Shown here: positions 25,631 through 33,602 of the stretch, piece after piece | How the letters are laid out: each line of letters begins with the position of its first letter | Position numbering within the stretch: position 1 is the first letter of the stretch | Assembly: GCA_945862235.1 (NCBI GenBank) | Contig: CAMAYU010000001.1 | Coordinates: forward strand, 62,001 to 126,000 | Reading direction: 5' to 3' | From: Schlesneria paludicola DSM 18645 | GTDB lineage: Bacteria > Planctomycetota > Planctomycetia > Planctomycetales > Planctomycetaceae | DNA length: 64,000 nt | Translations under genes and position numbers: made by a program | Notes under the pieces: model-generated | The model's database searches: none | What the model was told of the DNA's origin: nothing | What the model saw: the letters and a program-made list of their open reading frames with translations, nothing else

Positions 25631-28456
25631 ATGCGCGACTACCAAGCTCTCCTCCGTGACTACTTTGCCGCTCCACTTTCAAAGCCGCTCCGGCCGAAGG
25701 AGCTGGCACAGGAGTTGGGGCTGGGCAAGAACGACTACAAGCGATTCAAGGATGCGATTGAAGGACTCGTCGCGGACGGTCGGTTGCTAATGGGGAGCAA
25801 CAAGCTGGTGCGATCGGCCGCGCCGGCGGACACGATCGCGGGGACGATCAAACGAACGGGGAAGGGGAACGGGTACTTCCGGCCTCACGATCCGGCGTCC
25901 CTTGAGGCGGATGAGTCGCTCTACGTCTTCCCCGAAGATATGAAAGACGCTTACACCGGCGATGAGGTGCTGGTGCAGTTGCTCCGCACACGGAATCGCG
26001 GCCAGCGGTGCGGGCGCGTGGTCGAGATCCTCTCGCGCGGGTCGAAGGCATTCGTCGGGAGTTACTTCGAGCGGCGCGATCACGGTTTCGTGCGGATCGA
26101 CGGCAACCAGTTCGAGAGTGCGATTTCGGTGGGCGATCCCGGTGCGAAGGGGGTCATCCCCGAAGACCGCGTCGTCGTCGAGATGCTTCGTTTTCCCAGT
26201 CGCGACGATGCTGGTGAGGCCGTCATCACGAAGGTCCTCGGCGTGCGAGGTGCTCCCGGCGTTGATCTGCTCACGATCATCCATGAGTTCGAGTTGCCCG
26301 ACGAATTCCCCGAAGCGGTGCTGGCCGAGGCTCGATTGCAGGCGCAGATGTTTGAGGCGGAAGAAGCTTCCGTGGTGGGTGGGTCTGTTGCCTCCGCGCA
26401 GCAAAGCGAAGAACCCCTCACCCTAGCCCTCTCCCCGCAAAGCCGGGGCGAGGGGACAGGAGAAGCAGGAGAAGCAGCAGCAGAAGAAGACACTTTCGAT
26501 GACTCTCGACGCTCGACTCTCAGCCCCCGCCTCGACCTGACCCGCGACACGATCATCACCATCGACCCGATCGACGCGCGGGACTTCGATGACGCGATCT
26601 CGCTGACGCGCGAGGACGATGGGAACTGGCGACTCGGCGTTCACATTGCCGATGTGGCGCACTTCGTTCGTCCGGGGACGCTGCTCGACCGCGAAGCACA
26701 TTCGCGCGGGACGAGCGTTTATTTGCCCGACAAGGTGCTGCCGATGTTGCCCGAGGTGATCTCGAACGCACTCGCGAGCCTTCAGCAGGGAAGGGTGCGC
26801 TACACGAAGTCGGCCTTTATCACATTCAGCCCCGAGGGCATTCCGCTCCATTCCGAGTTCGCGAACACGAAGATCAACGTCACGCAACGGTTCGCCTATG
26901 AACAGGTGATGCCGTTGATTAGCGGGTTGAAGGTTGAAGGTGGAGGGTTGAGGGGTGGAGAAGCAAATCCATCGACGGAACCCGAGGCTGAACGCACTTC
27001 CACTTCTTCTGCCCCTCAACCCGCCACTCTCAACCCTCAACCTACTGCCGTCGCTCCGCACGTCCTCGCGCTGCTGCGCGACATGCACGGGTTGGCGATG
27101 ATTCTGCGGAAGCGGCGGTTTGCACGCGGGGCGCTCGATCTAAATCTGCCCGAGGTCAAGATCGACATGACTCGCGACGGAGCGGTCGTCGGGGCGCATC
27201 GCGCATCGCACGATGAGAGTCATGAGATCATCGAAGAGTTCATGCTGGCGGCCAACATCGCCGTCGCGACGAAGCTAACGGATTGTGGTCACGCGTTCCT
27301 GCGACGTACGCATGACTCGCCCGACGAAATGAAGCTCCGCGTGCTGGGCGAGTTCGCCAAGTCGCTCGGTTACAAAACGAAGCCAATGCCGGGCCGGGCC
27401 GATCTTCAGAAGTTGCTGAAGGAAGTCCACGGGACTCCGCACGAGTACGCGATCAGTTACGCGATCCTCCGCAGCATGAAGCAGGCGATGTACGGACCCG
27501 ATGATGACATCGGTCACTACGCCTTGGCGGAAGACAACTACGCGCACTTCACCAGCCCGATTCGCCGTTATCCCGACCTGACCATCCACCGGTTGCTGGA
27601 TCAGGTGATTCAGAAAGAGGGCGGCTTAAAGGGCGATGGTCCGGCCCCTCATTCACATCGCGCGGCGATCACCGTTCCCTCTTCACCTTCCTCTGAAGAG
27701 ACCGCGAGTGTGAGGGGGGCGAGCGGTGAGGACGGTTTCGGTAAGGACTCAGACGCGGGCGATACTGCGAGTTCGGTCGTTAGCTCGCTCACGGAACGAC
27801 GGGACGGTTCTTCGTCCGAGCTTCGAGTCGATGCCGACGGAAGACGAGCGAAGAAAAAGCCAAAGGCGAAGAGCCCTCACCCGGGCCCTCTCTCCGCAAA
27901 GCCGGGGCGAGGGGACAAGCACAGCGAAGGCGGGAGAACAAAAGGCGGGAGAGACGAGGGGCGGAAGGAGAGTCGCTTCCCCAGCGAACTCATCATGCTC
28001 GGCAAATGGTGTTCGATGACGGAGCGTCGGGCGCAGGAGGCCGAACGCGAACTGATCAAGCTCAAACTGCTCGGGTATCTCGCCAATCACATCGGCGACG
28101 AGTTGCATGCAACGATCACGGGAGTCGAAAAATTTGGCCTGTTTTGCACCGGGATCGAACTCCCCGCCGAGGGTCTCGTCCACATCAGCACGATGGGTGA
28201 TGACCAGTATGACTATGACGACCGCTCGCACACGCTGGTCGGCCGCCGCAGTAATCGCACGTATCGACTGGGTGACTTCGTGAAAGTGGTCGTCGCCAAA
28301 GTGGACCTCGCCGAACGAAAGCTGGAGATGCGATTGGTGATCGATCCGCGTGACGGATCAAATGAGTCGAGGCGACGCGAAACACAGTCGCGACAGGATC
28401 GCGAAGCTCCTCGACACGGATCGCACGGCCCGCCGAAGCGAGGCCGACGCCGGTAA
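25631..28456 (+). CDS. rnr: Ribonuclease R (RNB family) carrying three in-frame repeat insertions
   Basis: The 941-residue protein degrades structured RNA 3' to 5'. It has an N-terminal winged-helix region, cold-shock domains, the RNB catalytic motif TIDPIDARDFDDAISL (acidic Mg2+ ligands), HFTSPIRRYPDLTIHRLLDQ, a C-terminal S1 domain (GVEKFGLFC...VHISTMGDD) and a basic Arg/Lys tail. Typical RNase R has about 700-820 residues. The excess lies in three linkers encoded by palindromic repeats: about residues 261-276 ([13 protein letters not shown]), 431-471 (LKVEGGGLRGG ... ATLNPQP) and 660-785 (a long polar stretch containing SPHPGPLSAKPGRG). The insertions keep the frame and spare every catalytic motif. 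The start at 25631 follows a plain leader. Confidence 0.93.
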   Translation: MRDYQALLRDYFAAPLSKPLRPKELAQELGLGKNDYKRFKDAIEGLVADGRLLMGSNKLVRSAAPADTIAGTIKRTGKGNGYFRPHDPASLEADESLYVFPEDMKDAYTGDEVLVQLLRTRNRGQRCGRVVEILSRGSKAFVGSYFERRDHGFVRIDGNQFESAISVGDPGAKGVIPEDRVVVEMLRFPSRDDAGEAVITKVLGVRGAPGVDLLTIIHEFELPDEFPEAVLAEARLQAQMFEAEEASVVGGSVASAQQSEEPLTLALSPQSRGEGTGEAGEAAAEEDTFDDSRRSTLSPRLDLTRDTIITIDPIDARDFDDAISLTREDDGNWRLGVHIADVAHFVRPGTLLDREAHSRGTSVYLPDKVLPMLPEVISNALASLQQGRVRYTKSAFITFSPEGIPLHSEFANTKINVTQRFAYEQVMPLISGLKVEGGGLRGGEANPSTEPEAERTSTSSAPQPATLNPQPTAVAPHVLALLRDMHGLAMILRKRRFARGALDLNLPEVKIDMTRDGAVVGAHRASHDESHEIIEEFMLAANIAVATKLTDCGHAFLRRTHDSPDEMKLRVLGEFAKSLGYKTKPMPGRADLQKLLKEVHGTPHEYAISYAILRSMKQAMYGPDDDIGHYALAEDNYAHFTSPIRRYPDLTIHRLLDQVIQKEGGLKGDGPAPHSHRAAITVPSSPSSEETASVRGASGEDGFGKDSDAGDTASSVVSSLTERRDGSSSELRVDADGRRAKKKPKAKSPHPGPLSAKPGRGDKHSEGGRTKGGRDEGRKESRFPSELIMLGKWCSMTERRAQEAERELIKLKLLGYLANHIGDELHATITGVEKFGLFCTGIELPAEGLVHISTMGDDQYDYDDRSHTLVGRRSNRTYRLGDFVKVVVAKVDLAERKLEMRLVIDPRDGSNESRRRETQSRQDREAPRHGSHGPPKRGRRR
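26413..26457. repeat. Palindromic repeat (SPQGRGEG class) inside RNase R
   Basis: CCCTCACCCTAGCCCTCTCC, then GCAAAGCC, then GGGGCGAGGGGA; the same core as at 1618-1662. Read in the same frame as in the xylonate dehydratase gene, it yields [13 protein letters not shown]. Confidence 0.88.
26925..27042. repeat. Second palindrome class (GGTTGAAGGTTGAAGG) inside RNase R
   Basis: GGTTGAAGGTTGAAGGTGG...GAGGGGTGG (26925-26963) and the complement-like CTGCCCCTCAACCCGCC...AACCCTCAACC (to 27042) form an imperfect inverted repeat around a variable 45-base spacer. It lies between two conserved RNB-domain segments. Confidence 0.8.
27873..27915. repeat. SPQGRGEG-class palindrome inside RNase R, read in another frame
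   Basis: GCCCTCACCCGGGCCCTCTC, GCAAAGCC, GGGGCGAGGGGA. This copy is translated in a different frame (SPHPGPLSAKPGRG) from the other two, so the DNA element rather than the peptide is conserved. Confidence 0.85.
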
Positions 28457-28727
28457 GGAACGAGGGTTAACACGGAACAATCGACGGGGCTTGGCATTTC
28501 GCAGGTGCTTCGATCCCGGCCAGTCTCACAAAACCCGATTCAGTTGCAGCGATTGTGCTGGTCGGGGCGACGTGGCCTGTTTGGTCACGACAAGAGGTCG
28601 CGACAGTGGCCAGCAAGTGGGAGTGAATGAACGTCTGCGGTATAGAGTTCTTGTTGAATCAACGCATCTGGCAAAGGCGGTCGTGCTGGACGCGGTTCGC
28701 GTGAGGGAAATTGGTGAGGCGGTGAGC

Positions 28728-30638
28728 ATGAATCGTGATCCTAAGGCCAACCGGCGCGAGCCTTACATCGGCCTCGCGCGGCACGCAGTGAGGCATTTCC
28801 GAGCGGAGTGGCGTCTGCCGCCCTGTTCCTCCCATCAGGGCTTACACCCAAGAACGAGGGGGCTGACGCCGCCCCGCTCAGATGTTTCATCACTAACCGC
28901 GCGAGGTAAAGCACCCGCCCGTCTAGCGTTGGCGGTCGCGATGTGTGGGTGTCTCATCGCGGTCACTTCGTGGTGTCCGGCATGGGGACAGGAACGGTCT
29001 CCGCGTCCCTTTTTTCCGCGCAGTCGCATGGCACCGCTACCGCTGGAATCGGGGATGGCACCCGTACCGGTTCAGCCTTGGAGAACTGTCTCGCCACAGC
29101 CCCTCGGTGTGGGACCGGTGGTCTTCGCGCCGCCCGGTTACTTCGCGTCGTCGCCCGATTATTTTGGCTCGCCGGGGTTGGGGCCGTCTCCCTTCTTGCC
29201 GGTGCAAGGAGCCATTCCAGTTCAACAGCCGCTTCCCCAATTTGTCGGTCCCTACCCTGTAGTGTCAGCCGCGGGACTGAGTTCGACGAACGAAGTCTGG
29301 CGGGTTCCTGTTGAGCGATCCATTTCTCAACTGCCGCGTCCTGCGAACTTGCGCGTCTCTGTGAGTGAAGAGTTTCTCAATCGCCTCGTCGCCCGCGATG
29401 ACGTTCAGCCGGGGCCGGTGCGAGACACGGTACTCGGTGCGGACGTGACGGGACGACAGACGACGACCTCGCGACTGATACTCGATCTTCGACCGTCCCT
29501 CGATCGTGCTCACGCCGCATTCGTACTGACGGGCGACGTTCAGATGCAGGTCACGGGAACGACTCCGCAGGCGATGGTCGATACCGCCGGGCAGCATCAT
29601 TTCGTCGCGGTGAAGGACGTGTTTTTCGATGGACGGCTGCTCGCCACGAAGCACGCGACGGTGTTTGTTCGCGCCCGCAACCAGACGGTCGGCGCGATGA
29701 CTCCTCTCAGCGGCTCGCTCTTCGGCGGACTGGCCGAGCGGATCGCCTATCAATCGGCCGAGCGGATGAGGCCCGAGTCTGAAGCGATTGCCCGCGACCG
29801 ACTGGCCGATAAGGTCTATCCCACATTTGATGGCGAAATCGACGAACAGCTTTCAACCGCGAACAAACTCCTCGAACAACAGCTTCGCAAACGTCTGGAA
29901 TTGGCTCAGCTCGCACCGTCGTCGCAGTTCGTTTCGACCACCGACAACCACTTGGAATACGGAGCGGTGATCGGTGGGAAGTCGGTGACGGATGCGGCGC
30001 GAGTGCCTCAGGTCACTACAACTGAGGATCCACTCAATGCCGACGGCGCGTTGAAGCTCATGCTGCACGAGAGTCTGTTGAACGAATTGATCGCACGGAC
30101 TGAGTTGCGTGGCTATCAAACGACCGACACGAAGCTCAAGCAGCAAGTCGCCGAGTTACTCGGGGGATTGCCGGGCGTGAAGGTCTCGATGCCCGAAGAA
30201 AAGCCTGTAACCGCGCCGTTCGGATTGCCTTTACCGGGAGTGGACATCGTCACCCACATCGAGTTCGACGAAGTCGATCCGCTGGCCTTGCACCTCGACC
30301 AAGATCGGCTGACGGCCACGATCAAGGCGGCTTTCAAACCGGGCGGGCAAAACCTGTTTCCGCCGATGACGGTCACGATCGAGTACCAAGCGGTGGTCAA
30401 AGGGAGCGAAGTGCGACTCATCGCGGGCAAGCCCCGCGCGCGGATTCAGGGGCAAGCAGATTCGTCACGCGAGCCGACTGTCGCCGAATTGACGATCCAG
30501 AATTCCTTTGCTGCCGCGCTGCCAACACTGGAGATCGATCAGACTCAAGCCGCCGCGTATTGGCCGCATCGCAGCCCTGCCCCTCGCGTGAGATCATTCA
30601 AATCGCGCGACGGTTGGATGAGCGTCGCGATCGACTGA
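28728..30638 (+). CDS. Secreted protein of unknown function with a duplicated domain
   Basis: I placed the start at the ATG at 28728, which has GGTGAGG well spaced upstream, giving 636 residues. A signal-like segment (LALAVAMCGCLIAVTSWCPAWGQ) appears only about 70 residues in, because a palindromic repeat (28801-28881) lies in frame between start and signal core. Starts at 28929 (TTG) or 28941 (ATG) would avoid it but leave a poorer signal peptide. After a Pro-rich region, two similar domains follow: LRVSVSEEFLNRLVARDDV, and about 240 residues later LKLMLHESLLNELIARTEL, each leading into beta-rich sequence. I do not recognise the family. It is probably exported. Confidence 0.65.
   Translation: MNRDPKANRREPYIGLARHAVRHFRAEWRLPPCSSHQGLHPRTRGLTPPRSDVSSLTARGKAPARLALAVAMCGCLIAVTSWCPAWGQERSPRPFFPRSRMAPLPLESGMAPVPVQPWRTVSPQPLGVGPVVFAPPGYFASSPDYFGSPGLGPSPFLPVQGAIPVQQPLPQFVGPYPVVSAAGLSSTNEVWRVPVERSISQLPRPANLRVSVSEEFLNRLVARDDVQPGPVRDTVLGADVTGRQTTTSRLILDLRPSLDRAHAAFVLTGDVQMQVTGTTPQAMVDTAGQHHFVAVKDVFFDGRLLATKHATVFVRARNQTVGAMTPLSGSLFGGLAERIAYQSAERMRPESEAIARDRLADKVYPTFDGEIDEQLSTANKLLEQQLRKRLELAQLAPSSQFVSTTDNHLEYGAVIGGKSVTDAARVPQVTTTEDPLNADGALKLMLHESLLNELIARTELRGYQTTDTKLKQQVAELLGGLPGVKVSMPEEKPVTAPFGLPLPGVDIVTHIEFDEVDPLALHLDQDRLTATIKAAFKPGGQNLFPPMTVTIEYQAVVKGSEVRLIAGKPRARIQGQADSSREPTVAELTIQNSFAAALPTLEIDQTQAAAYWPHRSPAPRVRSFKSRDGWMSVAID
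28801..28881. repeat. Palindromic repeat (GGTGAGCCGGGCGGCGT-related) in a gene leader
   Basis: GAGCGGAGTGGCGTCTGCCG (28801-28820) pairs imperfectly with GGGGGCTGACGCCGCCCCGC (ending near 28879). The arms resemble those at 43602 and 60883. It lies in frame within the N-terminal region of the gene starting at 28728. Confidence 0.7.
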
Positions 30639-30737
30639 TGGTGGGCACTCAGGCGGGCACGGCTGGTTTGTGAGTTGAAGAGTGTCGTCTGACGCAACCG
30701 CCCACAGGAACGGGGCGCAATCACGTTCCGAACACTC

Positions 30738-30818
30738 GTAGTCCGGTCCCCTTGGTCCGGACTGGTCACTTCGTAGTCGTCGACGATCACTTCGTTCGGG
30801 CCAAGGGGGCCAGACTAC
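30738..30818. repeat. Palindromic repeat (GTAGTCCGGTCCCCTTGG class)
   Basis: GTAGTCCGGTCCCCTTGGTC (from 30738) pairs with GGGCCAAGGGGGCCAGACTA (to 30817). It separates the convergent secreted-protein and ribBA genes and ends at the ribBA stop. Confidence 0.78.
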
Positions 30819-30820
30819 AG

Positions 30821-32068
30821 TCAGTTGGTCGGCGTCTCACCGCCGGGCAGCTTGTGGCCCATCTTGTCGCGTTTGGTGGCGAGGTAGTGTTCTCGCTGTT
30901 TCTCGGGTGGGGCGATGATCGGGACTTGTTCGACGAGTGCCAAATCGAAGCCGGGGAAGGCGTTCACTTTTTGCGGGTTGTTAGTCAGCAGACGAACCGA
31001 TGTCAGGCCAAGGTCTTTCAGAATTTGCAGGCCGATGCCGTAGTCGCGCGTGTCGGACTTGAAGCCGAGTTTGTGGTTGGCTTCGACCGTATCGAGGCCC
31101 TGATCCTGAAGCTGGTACGCCTTGAGCTTGGCTGTCAGTCCGATGCCGCGTCCCTCTTGCGGCAGGTAAATCACGGCACCGGTTCCCTCGGCGTGGATCA
31201 TGCGCATCGCCATGTGGAGCTGGTCGCCGCAATCGCAGCGCAGTGAGTCGAGTACGTCACCGGTGAAGCACGACGAGTGGACTCGGACGAGCGGGGCGGG
31301 AACCGAAGTGAGGTCGCCCCACACGATGGCGACCGGTTCCTGGTCCTCGTGCTGGACCGAGTAGGCGATGACGCGGAACTGGCCGTAGTCGCGCGTCTCG
31401 AACGGAACATCGGCTTCGCGTTTGACGAGTTGATCCCGTCGTCGGCGATGACGAACGATCTGTTCGATCGAAATGATCGGGATGTTGTGGCGTTGTGACA
31501 GCTGGCGCAGCTCGGTCATCTCGGCCATACCGGTCCCGTGCTCGCTTAGGATTTCAATCAGCACGCCGGCGGGAGTCATCCCCGCCAAGCGGAGCAGATC
31601 GACAGTGGCTTCGGTGTGCCCAGTCCGCCTCAACACGCCGCCGTCTTTCGCCAGCAGCGGATTGATGTGACCCGGTCGTACAAAATCGGAGGCTTTGCCG
31701 TCAGGATGACTCATCGCCCGGATGGTCTTCGCGCGGTTCTCGGTACTCACCCCGCTTCCCGCGTCGCGGTGATCGACCGGCGTGAGAAAGTGCGTCTGAT
31801 TGGGAGCCGTGTTCCGCTGGCTATCGACGATTGGCGTGAGGCCCATCCGTTCAGCCGCTTCTTGCAGGAGTGGCACGCACAACACGCCCGCTCCATACCG
31901 CAGCATGAAGCTCACCTGTTCGGGTGTGATCGTTTCGGCCGCACAGACGAAGTCGCCTTCGTTCTCTCGTTCCTCTGCATCGACGACGATGATCAAACGA
32001 CCGGCCTTCAGAGCGTCGAGGGCTTCTTCAATGGAATGGAACGATTCAGGAGGAATGGGAGTGGTCAT
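30821..32068 (-). CDS. ribBA: Bifunctional RibBA: DHBP synthase / GTP cyclohydrolase II
   Basis: The 415-residue protein fuses two riboflavin-pathway enzymes. Residues 1-205 are 3,4-dihydroxy-2-butanone-4-phosphate synthase (DAEERENEGDF acidic loop, GHTEATVDLLRLAG). Residues 210-400 are GTP cyclohydrolase II, with zinc cysteines in SSCFTGDVLDSLRCDCGDQL, the catalytic QEGRGIGL loop and LLTNNPQKV. All key residues are present in both halves. Together they supply both precursors of lumazine in the cytoplasm. No other rib gene is near, and I found no FMN (RFN) riboswitch in the upstream region, only a hairpin at 32199-32223. Confidence 0.96.
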   Translation of the reverse strand: MTTPIPPESFHSIEEALDALKAGRLIIVVDAEERENEGDFVCAAETITPEQVSFMLRYGAGVLCVPLLQEAAERMGLTPIVDSQRNTAPNQTHFLTPVDHRDAGSGVSTENRAKTIRAMSHPDGKASDFVRPGHINPLLAKDGGVLRRTGHTEATVDLLRLAGMTPAGVLIEILSEHGTGMAEMTELRQLSQRHNIPIISIEQIVRHRRRRDQLVKREADVPFETRDYGQFRVIAYSVQHEDQEPVAIVWGDLTSVPAPLVRVHSSCFTGDVLDSLRCDCGDQLHMAMRMIHAEGTGAVIYLPQEGRGIGLTAKLKAYQLQDQGLDTVEANHKLGFKSDTRDYGIGLQILKDLGLTSVRLLTNNPQKVNAFPGFDLALVEQVPIIAPPEKQREHYLATKRDKMGHKLPGGETPTN

Positions 32069-32198
32069 GGTTCGATGGAATCTGGGTGAGTGTCGCGAGG
32101 ATCAACGCGGCTCCATTGTAGGCGGGCCGTCAGCAAATCGCCCGGCCGACGCTACTGGAGAAAACCTGCGAGGGCAGATATACCCCCGCACGGCACAC

Positions 32199-32223
32199 GC
32201 GGACACCAATCCTTAGTGTCCGC
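32199..32223. other. 8-bp hairpin between divergent ribBA and rfbB
   Basis: GCGGACAC-CAATCCTTA-GTGTCCGC. It lies about 130 bases upstream of the ribBA start and could be an operator or an attenuator-like structure. The role is unknown. Confidence 0.45.
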
Positions 32224-32260
32224 GAGGACTGACATGCTCTTCCTCACGGAGAGCTAGTCC

Positions 32261-32346
32261 AAGAACAACACCAACCCGAAGCGCGAGCGAGGACGAGCGT
32301 CGAGCGACATGCGTCCTGCTCACGCTTCGGGTTGGTGTTGTTCAAG
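32261..32346. repeat. Palindromic repeat (AACCCGAAGCGTGAGCGAGG class)
   Basis: AACAACACCAACCCGAAGCG (left) pairs with CGCTTCGGGTTGGTGTTGTT (right), with GAGCGAGGA / TCCTGCTC inner bases. It lies 76 bases upstream of the rfbB start. Confidence 0.88.
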
Positions 32347-32421
32347 ACAGACCGTAATTCCTGGACAAGTTCTGACGCTGCGGGTTGGTGTGAAACGAAA
32401 ACCTCTGTTGTTGAGTCAAAC

Positions 32422-33450
32422 ATGAAGCGAATCCTCGTCACGGGCGGTTGTGGGTTCATTGGATCGAATTTCATTCGGCACGAGTTGGCCACGTATCCCG
32501 AGCTATCGATCATCAACCTCGACAAGCTGACGTACGCGGGGAATCCGGAGAACCTCGCGGATCTCGCGAACGATCCCGCGCTGGCCGCTCGGTATGAGTT
32601 CGCGCGCGGCGATATTTGCGACCGTGAGTTCCTGACCGGACTGCTCCAGCCGGGAGGAATCGACGCCGTGGTTCACTTCGCAGCGGAGAGCCATGTCGAT
32701 CGGAGCATTCTCGACAGCGGACCGTTTGTTCAAACGAACATTGTCGGGACGCAGGTGCTGCTCGATTGCTGTCGTCAGGCAGGCATCTCTCGCTACGTGC
32801 AGGTCTCGACCGATGAGGTTTATGGATCGCTCGGTGACGACGGGAAGTTCACCGAAGAGACGCCACTCGCCCCGAACAGTCCGTACTCAGCGTCTAAGAC
32901 GGCGGCCGATCTGTTGGTGCGAGCCTACTTCCACACGTTTGGCTTTCCAGCGGTCACGACCCGCTGCTCGAACAATTACGGGCCGTATCAGTTTCCCGAG
33001 AAGCTGATCCCGCTGTTCATCTCGAACGCATCTCAAGACCAGCCGCTGCCGGTCTACGGCACGGGCCTCAACGTGCGAGATTGGATTCACGTTCTCGATC
33101 ACTGTCGCGGAATCGATGCGGCGTTGCGACGAGGTACGCCCGGTGAGGTCTACAACTTTGGCGGCGACTGCGAACTGACGAACCTCGACCTGACATACTC
33201 GCTGCTGGAGGCACTCGGCAAGCCGAAGACGCTCATCAAGTACGTCGCCGACCGGCCGGGACACGATCACCGCTATGCCATCGACGCCACGAAGGCCAAA
33301 CGCGAGCTCGACTGGGAGCCGCAGGTCACGTTCCGCGAGGGCTTGAAGCAAACGGTTGAGTGGTATCAGGCGAACACGGATTGGATCGCACGCATCAAGT
33401 CAGGTGAGTACCTTTCGTACTACGAACGTCAATACGGTGCGCGGCTGTGA
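32422..33450 (+). CDS. rfbB: dTDP-glucose 4,6-dehydratase
   Basis: The 342-residue protein is an extended short-chain dehydrogenase. It has the NAD-binding GGCGFIGSNF motif at residues 7-16, HFAAESHVDRSI, the catalytic STDEVYGSLG (Thr-Asp-Glu of the dehydratase active site), the Tyr-Lys pair in PYSASKTAADLL, and TRCSNNYGPYQFPEKLIPL. It converts dTDP-glucose to dTDP-4-keto-6-deoxyglucose for rhamnose and other deoxysugars. No rfbA, rfbC or rfbD gene is adjacent, so the pathway genes are dispersed. The start is the MKRILVTGG methionine. Confidence 0.94.
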   Translation: MKRILVTGGCGFIGSNFIRHELATYPELSIINLDKLTYAGNPENLADLANDPALAARYEFARGDICDREFLTGLLQPGGIDAVVHFAAESHVDRSILDSGPFVQTNIVGTQVLLDCCRQAGISRYVQVSTDEVYGSLGDDGKFTEETPLAPNSPYSASKTAADLLVRAYFHTFGFPAVTTRCSNNYGPYQFPEKLIPLFISNASQDQPLPVYGTGLNVRDWIHVLDHCRGIDAALRRGTPGEVYNFGGDCELTNLDLTYSLLEALGKPKTLIKYVADRPGHDHRYAIDATKAKRELDWEPQVTFREGLKQTVEWYQANTDWIARIKSGEYLSYYERQYGARL

Positions 33451-33468
33451 GGTGAGCGGTGTCTTGTG

Positions 33469-33534
33469 ACACCAACTCGAAGCGTGGGCGAGGATACCGA
33501 AAGACCGTCCTCGCTCACGCTTCGGGTTGGTGTT
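33469..33534. repeat. Palindromic repeat (AACCCGAAGCGTGAGCGAGG class)
   Basis: ACACCAACTCGAAGCGTGGG (left) pairs with CTCACGCTTCGGGTTGGTGT (right), around a short ATACCGAAAGACCG spacer. It lies just after the rfbB stop. Confidence 0.87.
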
Positions 33535-33602
33535 GGCTCCGGCCGCGTGAAGGTTGACTCGCGATCAAAAAAACTCGGAACGAAACCAAGGAGGTGTTGA
33601 AG

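Noticed and set aside
32069-32421. FMN riboswitch upstream of ribBA
   Set aside because: None of the conserved RFN-element blocks could be found on either strand; only a simple 8-bp hairpin and a palindromic repeat are present.
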